Assembly: GCF_003352915.1 (NCBI RefSeq)
Contig: NZ_CP022314.1
Location: forward strand, 1,137,529 to 1,201,528
Direction of reading: 5' to 3'
DNA: 64,000 bases
Source of the DNA: Arthrobacter sp. PM3
Lineage (GTDB): Bacteria > Actinomycetota > Actinomycetes > Actinomycetales > Micrococcaceae
Part shown: positions 60,869 to 64,000 of the stretch, piece after piece
How the letters are laid out: each line of letters begins with the position of its first letter
Position numbering within the stretch: the stretch's first letter is position 1
Program-made: the position numbers and the translations under genes
The notes under the pieces: generated by a model
Seen by the model: the letters and a program-made list of their open reading frames with translations, nothing else
Database searches by the model: none
Told to the model about the DNA's origin: nothing

Positions 60869-62692
60869 AAGCGCCATCGCCGATCCTCCGCCGCGCCTCA
60901 CGGGCTCGGCGGCGGCGACCATGCCGCCGTCGGACAGGAACTCGATGGCGGTCGCGGCGCCGATCTCCGCCGCAGACGTGAACGCATCCCCCGACGGCGT
61001 GAACTGATGGCCGAAGGGCGCCAGCTGGCTGCCGTACGCGGCGATGAATTCAGGCTCGGCCGTGACCTTGGCCGTGTTGCGCTGTGAGGCGCGCGGCGCG
61101 GCGATCGCTCCGGAGATGGTCATGCCCAGGTCCACCCGGTTCAGGATCGTCTGCAGGACGGTGGTGATGATGGTCGACCCGCCCGGGGAGCCGAGGGCGA
61201 GGAACGGCTTGCCCTCCTTGAGGACAATGGTCGGCGACATGGACGAGCGCGGGCGTTTCCCCGGCTCGATCCGGTTCGGGTCAGCCGCGTTGTAGACGGT
61301 CGAAAAGTCGGTCAGTTCGTTGTTGAGCAGGAAGCCGCGGCCGGGGACCACCATGCCGGAGCCGCCGGTCTGTTCGATCGTGAGCGTGTAGTCGACGACG
61401 TTCCCCCACTTGTCCGCGACCGTCAGGTTGGTCGTCGAGATGTTCTCGGTGTCCTTCTCGTCGGCGGGCGCCACGGCGGCGGCCGGGCACGCGCCGTCGT
61501 ACGATGACACGTCTCCCGGCGCCACGGGCTTTGCCGCGGCGTGCAACGGGTCGATCCGGCAGGCGCGCTCCTTGCCGAACAGGGGGTCGGTAAGCGCGGC
61601 GGGGACGCCGACAAACGCGGGGTCACCCACATACTTGCCCCGGTCCGCGAAGGCCAGCGCGCTCGCCTCGAGGTAGTGATGAAGGGCACCGGGCGTCGAC
61701 ATGCCTGACAGGTTGAACGGCGTCAGGATATTCAGGGCCTCGCCCACCGTGGTGCCGCCGCTGCTCGACGGCGCCATGCCGTAGACATCCAGGTCCCGGT
61801 AGTCCACATGCGTGGGCGCCTGGTCCAGGGCGCGGTATGCGGCGAGATCCGCCGTCGTCAGGTGGCCCGCCGGAACCGGAAGCGTTGTGCCGGCGGTCTT
61901 GGGCGGAGCCTGCACCGTGGCGGCGATCTCGGCCGCGAGCGGGCCGCCGTAGAAGCCGGCGGTGCCCTCCTTGGCGAGGAGCCTGTAGGTGGCGGCGAGG
62001 TCGTGGTTCTGGAAGACACTGCCGACGGCCGGAGCGTCACCGCCGGGGAGGAAGAGGTTCCTCGTGGAAGGGAAGGCCTCGAACCGGGACTTGTTGTCGA
62101 GCGTCTGCTGCCGGAATGTCTGGTCGACCACGAAGCCCCGTGTCGCCACTTTGATTGCCGGCTTGAGGGCGTCGCCCAGGCTGAGCGTGCCCCACCGGTC
62201 GAGGACGCGCTCCCAGGTGGCCGGCGTGCCGGGGACGCCGACGGAGACGCCGCTGGTGACGAGTTCGGGCGTGAAATTGTAGGGTTTGCCGGTCGCCGGG
62301 TCGATGAACGCGTCGTGCGGCATTGTTGCCGGCGCGGTCTCGCGGCCGTCGACCGTGCCCACCGTGCCGGTCTTCGCATCGTAAAACAGGAAGTAGCCCC
62401 CGCCGCCAATGCCGGCACTGTAAGGCTCGGTCACGCCCAGGGTCGCAGCTGCTGCGACGGCGGCATCGGCCGCGTTACCCCCCTTGCGGAGGACCTCTAT
62501 CGCCGCGGCGGAGGCCTCCGGGTCCACTGTGCTCACCGCACCGCCGTACCCGGTGGCGGTCGGGGTCTTCTCGGTTTCCCGCGGGTCGGCGAACGCGGGG
62601 CTGGCAAACCCCGGGCCGGCGACGGCGCCGCCCGCCATGCTCAATGCCAGTGCGGCCGTGGCGGCCACCAGCCGGCTTGTCAAATGCGCCAT
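60851..62692 (-). CDS. ggt: Gamma-glutamyltransferase (secreted)
   Basis: A 613-residue Ntn-hydrolase with a signal peptide (residues about 1-36, ending F-A-D). Features include A-A-D-A-A-V-A-A-A-A-T-L-G-V near 80, the self-processing Thr region S-T420-T421-N-L-T-V, S-G-M-V-V-P-G-R-G-F-L-L-N-N-E and G-S-P-G-G-S near 510. The usual T-T-H is T-T-N here. It transfers or hydrolyses gamma-glutamyl groups. ATG at 62692. Confidence 0.88.
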   Translation of the reverse strand: MAHLTSRLVAATAALALSMAGGAVAGPGFASPAFADPRETEKTPTATGYGGAVSTVDPEASAAAIEVLRKGGNAADAAVAAAATLGVTEPYSAGIGGGGYFLFYDAKTGTVGTVDGRETAPATMPHDAFIDPATGKPYNFTPELVTSGVSVGVPGTPATWERVLDRWGTLSLGDALKPAIKVATRGFVVDQTFRQQTLDNKSRFEAFPSTRNLFLPGGDAPAVGSVFQNHDLAATYRLLAKEGTAGFYGGPLAAEIAATVQAPPKTAGTTLPVPAGHLTTADLAAYRALDQAPTHVDYRDLDVYGMAPSSSGGTTVGEALNILTPFNLSGMSTPGALHHYLEASALAFADRGKYVGDPAFVGVPAALTDPLFGKERACRIDPLHAAAKPVAPGDVSSYDGACPAAAVAPADEKDTENISTTNLTVADKWGNVVDYTLTIEQTGGSGMVVPGRGFLLNNELTDFSTVYNAADPNRIEPGKRPRSSMSPTIVLKEGKPFLALGSPGGSTIITTVLQTILNRVDLGMTISGAIAAPRASQRNTAKVTAEPEFIAAYGSQLAPFGHQFTPSGDAFTSAAEIGAATAIEFLSDGGMVAAAEPVRRGGGSAMALKAPPR

Positions 62693-62959
62693 ACTCACTC
62701 CCGGGTATTCGTAATATGCGTTGACATTATTTGTCACGCTACTACGTCGAGGTGCGGCACTCAACGGTTTTTGCCGTCCCTGTTGGGTGCGGCTGCTGGG
62801 GATGGCCCGGGCCTTCCGCTGCCGACCCGGCCGCCAGGCCGGGCATCCGCGCCCGCGCTCCGGCTAATTTTGGCCGAAAGTCGTTCGCCGTTTGAATTGC
62901 TCGCGGTTCGTCCGGCCGGTGGCGTCAAAAATGTCAGACCCCCTTGCGAGACTGTGGGT

Positions 62960-64000
62960 ATGGAAAGCAGGGCGGCGTTGAGTGCGGAGAGCGGTGAGGC
63001 GCTGGCGGCTGTCGCCGCGTCTGTTGCCGCGCTGGCTGCCCTTGCCGGCGGGGCCGCTTCGTCCGGTGCGGATGTCGATTCGGCCGGTGCTGCTGAGCCC
63101 GGGGTGGATCCGTTGCGGGATTTCGCGGACGGGTGCCTGGACGGGTTGGCGTTGGTGGCGCGGGTGGAGGCAGGGGTGGCGGCGTTGAAGGTGCGCCTGG
63201 CCGCCGATTACGTGCAGGCCGCCGGGTACCTGGCCGGCCCGGCGGCATCGGCGCGGGAGGCGACGACGCGGGAGATGGCCGTGGTCGCGGAGGTCGCGGG
63301 CGTCCTGACCGTGAGCGAACGGACCGCCGGAGCGTTGCTGTCGGACGCCCTCGCGCTGACGGGGTCGTTGCCGTTGACGCTGGCGGCGTTGCAGGCCGGG
63401 TCGGTGTCCTGGCAGCATGCCCGGATCATGGTTGATGAGGCGGCGAATCTGGACCTGGCGGGGGCGGCCGGGCTGGAGGCGCATTTCCTGGACCCCGCCG
63501 CGCCGGACCCGGCGCGGGGCTGCCCGGCCGGGGACCTGGCCCCGGGCCGGTTCCGGGCCAAGGCGCGCACCTGGCGGGAACGCCACCACCCGGAGAGCAT
63601 CGAGGCCCGCCACGCCACGGGGGTGGCGGAGCGGCGGGTGGAGTTTGTCCCGGACCGGGACGGCATGGCCTGGCTCTCGGCCCGGCTCCCGGCCGATACT
63701 GCCGCGGGGATCTGGGAACGGACCACCGCCGCGGCCCGGGCGCTGCAGGGCCCGGGCGAGTCCCGGACCCTGGCCCAGCTCCGCGCCGACGTCACCGCCA
63801 CCTGGCTCCTCACCACCAACCCCGGCACGGGCGGCGGGACGGGCGCGGGAAGCGATGCCGCCGTCCCCGCCGGCAACACTGGCGGCGATGGAATGACCCG
63901 GGCCGCCGGCGTAGGCGGCGCCGGCACCGGAAACGCGGGAGTCGCCGGTGCGGGCGGGTGCGGGGGTGTTCCGTCGCCGCGGGCGCAGGTCCTGGTCACG
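62960..64000 (+). CDS. DUF222 domain protein (HNH endonuclease type), cut by right edge
   Basis: The ATG at 62960 opens a frame that is open for 347 codons to the edge. It begins M-E-S-R-A-A-L-S-A, and includes D-G-L-A-L-V-A-R-V-E-A-G-V-A-A-L-K-V-R-L, S-W-Q-H-A-R-I-M-V-D-E-A, R-E-R-H-H-P-E-S-I-E-A-R-H and M-A-W-L-S-A-R-L-P-A-D-T-A-A. These match the DUF222 family, whose C-terminus usually holds an HNH nuclease motif; here it would lie beyond the edge. Such genes are often multicopy in actinobacteria. Confidence 0.82.
   Translation, partial: MESRAALSAESGEALAAVAASVAALAALAGGAASSGADVDSAGAAEPGVDPLRDFADGCLDGLALVARVEAGVAALKVRLAADYVQAAGYLAGPAASAREATTREMAVVAEVAGVLTVSERTAGALLSDALALTGSLPLTLAALQAGSVSWQHARIMVDEAANLDLAGAAGLEAHFLDPAAPDPARGCPAGDLAPGRFRAKARTWRERHHPESIEARHATGVAERRVEFVPDRDGMAWLSARLPADTAAGIWERTTAAARALQGPGESRTLAQLRADVTATWLLTTNPGTGGGTGAGSDAAVPAGNTGGDGMTRAAGVGGAGTGNAGVAGAGGCGGVPSPRAQVLVT

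Noticed and set aside
62960..64000. DUF222 protein as a mobile element
   Set aside because: Family members are often multicopy, but no terminal repeats or transposase are visible in the window.

Overview
The window is about 64 kb of GC-rich DNA with the strong third-position G/C bias of an actinobacterium. Family content (DUF5129, DUF1918, DUF5671, DUF222 HNH-type protein, a mycothiol-type DinB protein, a c-di-AMP riboswitch in front of an NlpC/P60 hydrolase) points to Micrococcales, most likely an Arthrobacter/Pseudarthrobacter relative. This is inferred from protein families, since no rRNA gene is present. I saw no rRNA, tRNA, CRISPR array, prophage or transposase. It reads as chromosomal, with a mosaic of catabolic, envelope and regulatory genes.

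Layout. 1-5.2 kb: a GntR/FadR-type regulator diverges from a three-gene operon (MatC-type dicarboxylate carrier, class III CoA-transferase, fused AccD-AccA carboxyltransferase without biotin partners), with a CCTAG palindrome in the shared promoter. 5.2-8.1 kb: lipoate ligase-like protein, DUF2177 membrane protein, acyl-CoA thioesterase, endonuclease/exonuclease/phosphatase protein. 8.1-11.8 kb: three secreted phosphoesterases; the first pair sits behind three 11-bp repeats that look like a PHO box. 12-17.7 kb: 2OG-Fe(II) oxygenase, SRPBCC protein, DUF5671 and DUF5129 envelope proteins, DUF1918. 18-25.7 kb: an unusual export module of two RND permeases flanking a 155-residue mini-adaptor lipoprotein, followed by a secreted protein. 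25.7-32.6 kb: a beta-lactamase-like serine hydrolase, a HipBA toxin-antitoxin pair with a 30-bp-pitched operator array, a DHFR-like reductase, and a PAP2-DedA-response regulator-histidine kinase operon preceded by an 11-bp direct repeat. 32.7-42.1 kb: riboswitch-controlled NlpC/P60 hydrolase, Na+/H+ antiporter, AlkD-like protein, two GH16 lipoproteins, an Asp/Glu racemase-family protein, a copper amine oxidase. 42.1-44.6 kb: DedA, DinB and an uncharacterised polytopic membrane protein.

44.7-55.8 kb is the main accessory region: an eight-gene, mostly overlapping operon (MHS transporter, shikimate dehydrogenase, SDR, Gfo/Idh/MocA, TMADH-type Fe-S flavoenzyme, xylose-isomerase-like TIM barrel, aldo/keto reductase, KstD-like flavoprotein) behind a LysR regulator. 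It looks like a pathway importing and oxidising a quinate/shikimate-like or other polyhydroxylated cyclic compound; the substrate is unknown. 55.9-64 kb: LURP-one protein, pRiA4b ORF-3-like protein, LLM flavoenzyme, a two-gene module of unknown function, gamma-glutamyltransferase, and a DUF222 protein cut by the right edge.

The features most worth follow-up are the RND/mini-adaptor module, the eight-gene operon, the CoA-transferase/carboxyltransferase malonate-type operon, and the regulatory arrays (HipB operators, PHO box, 11-bp repeats, c-di-AMP riboswitch). All functions are read from sequence motifs and family knowledge; no database search was run.
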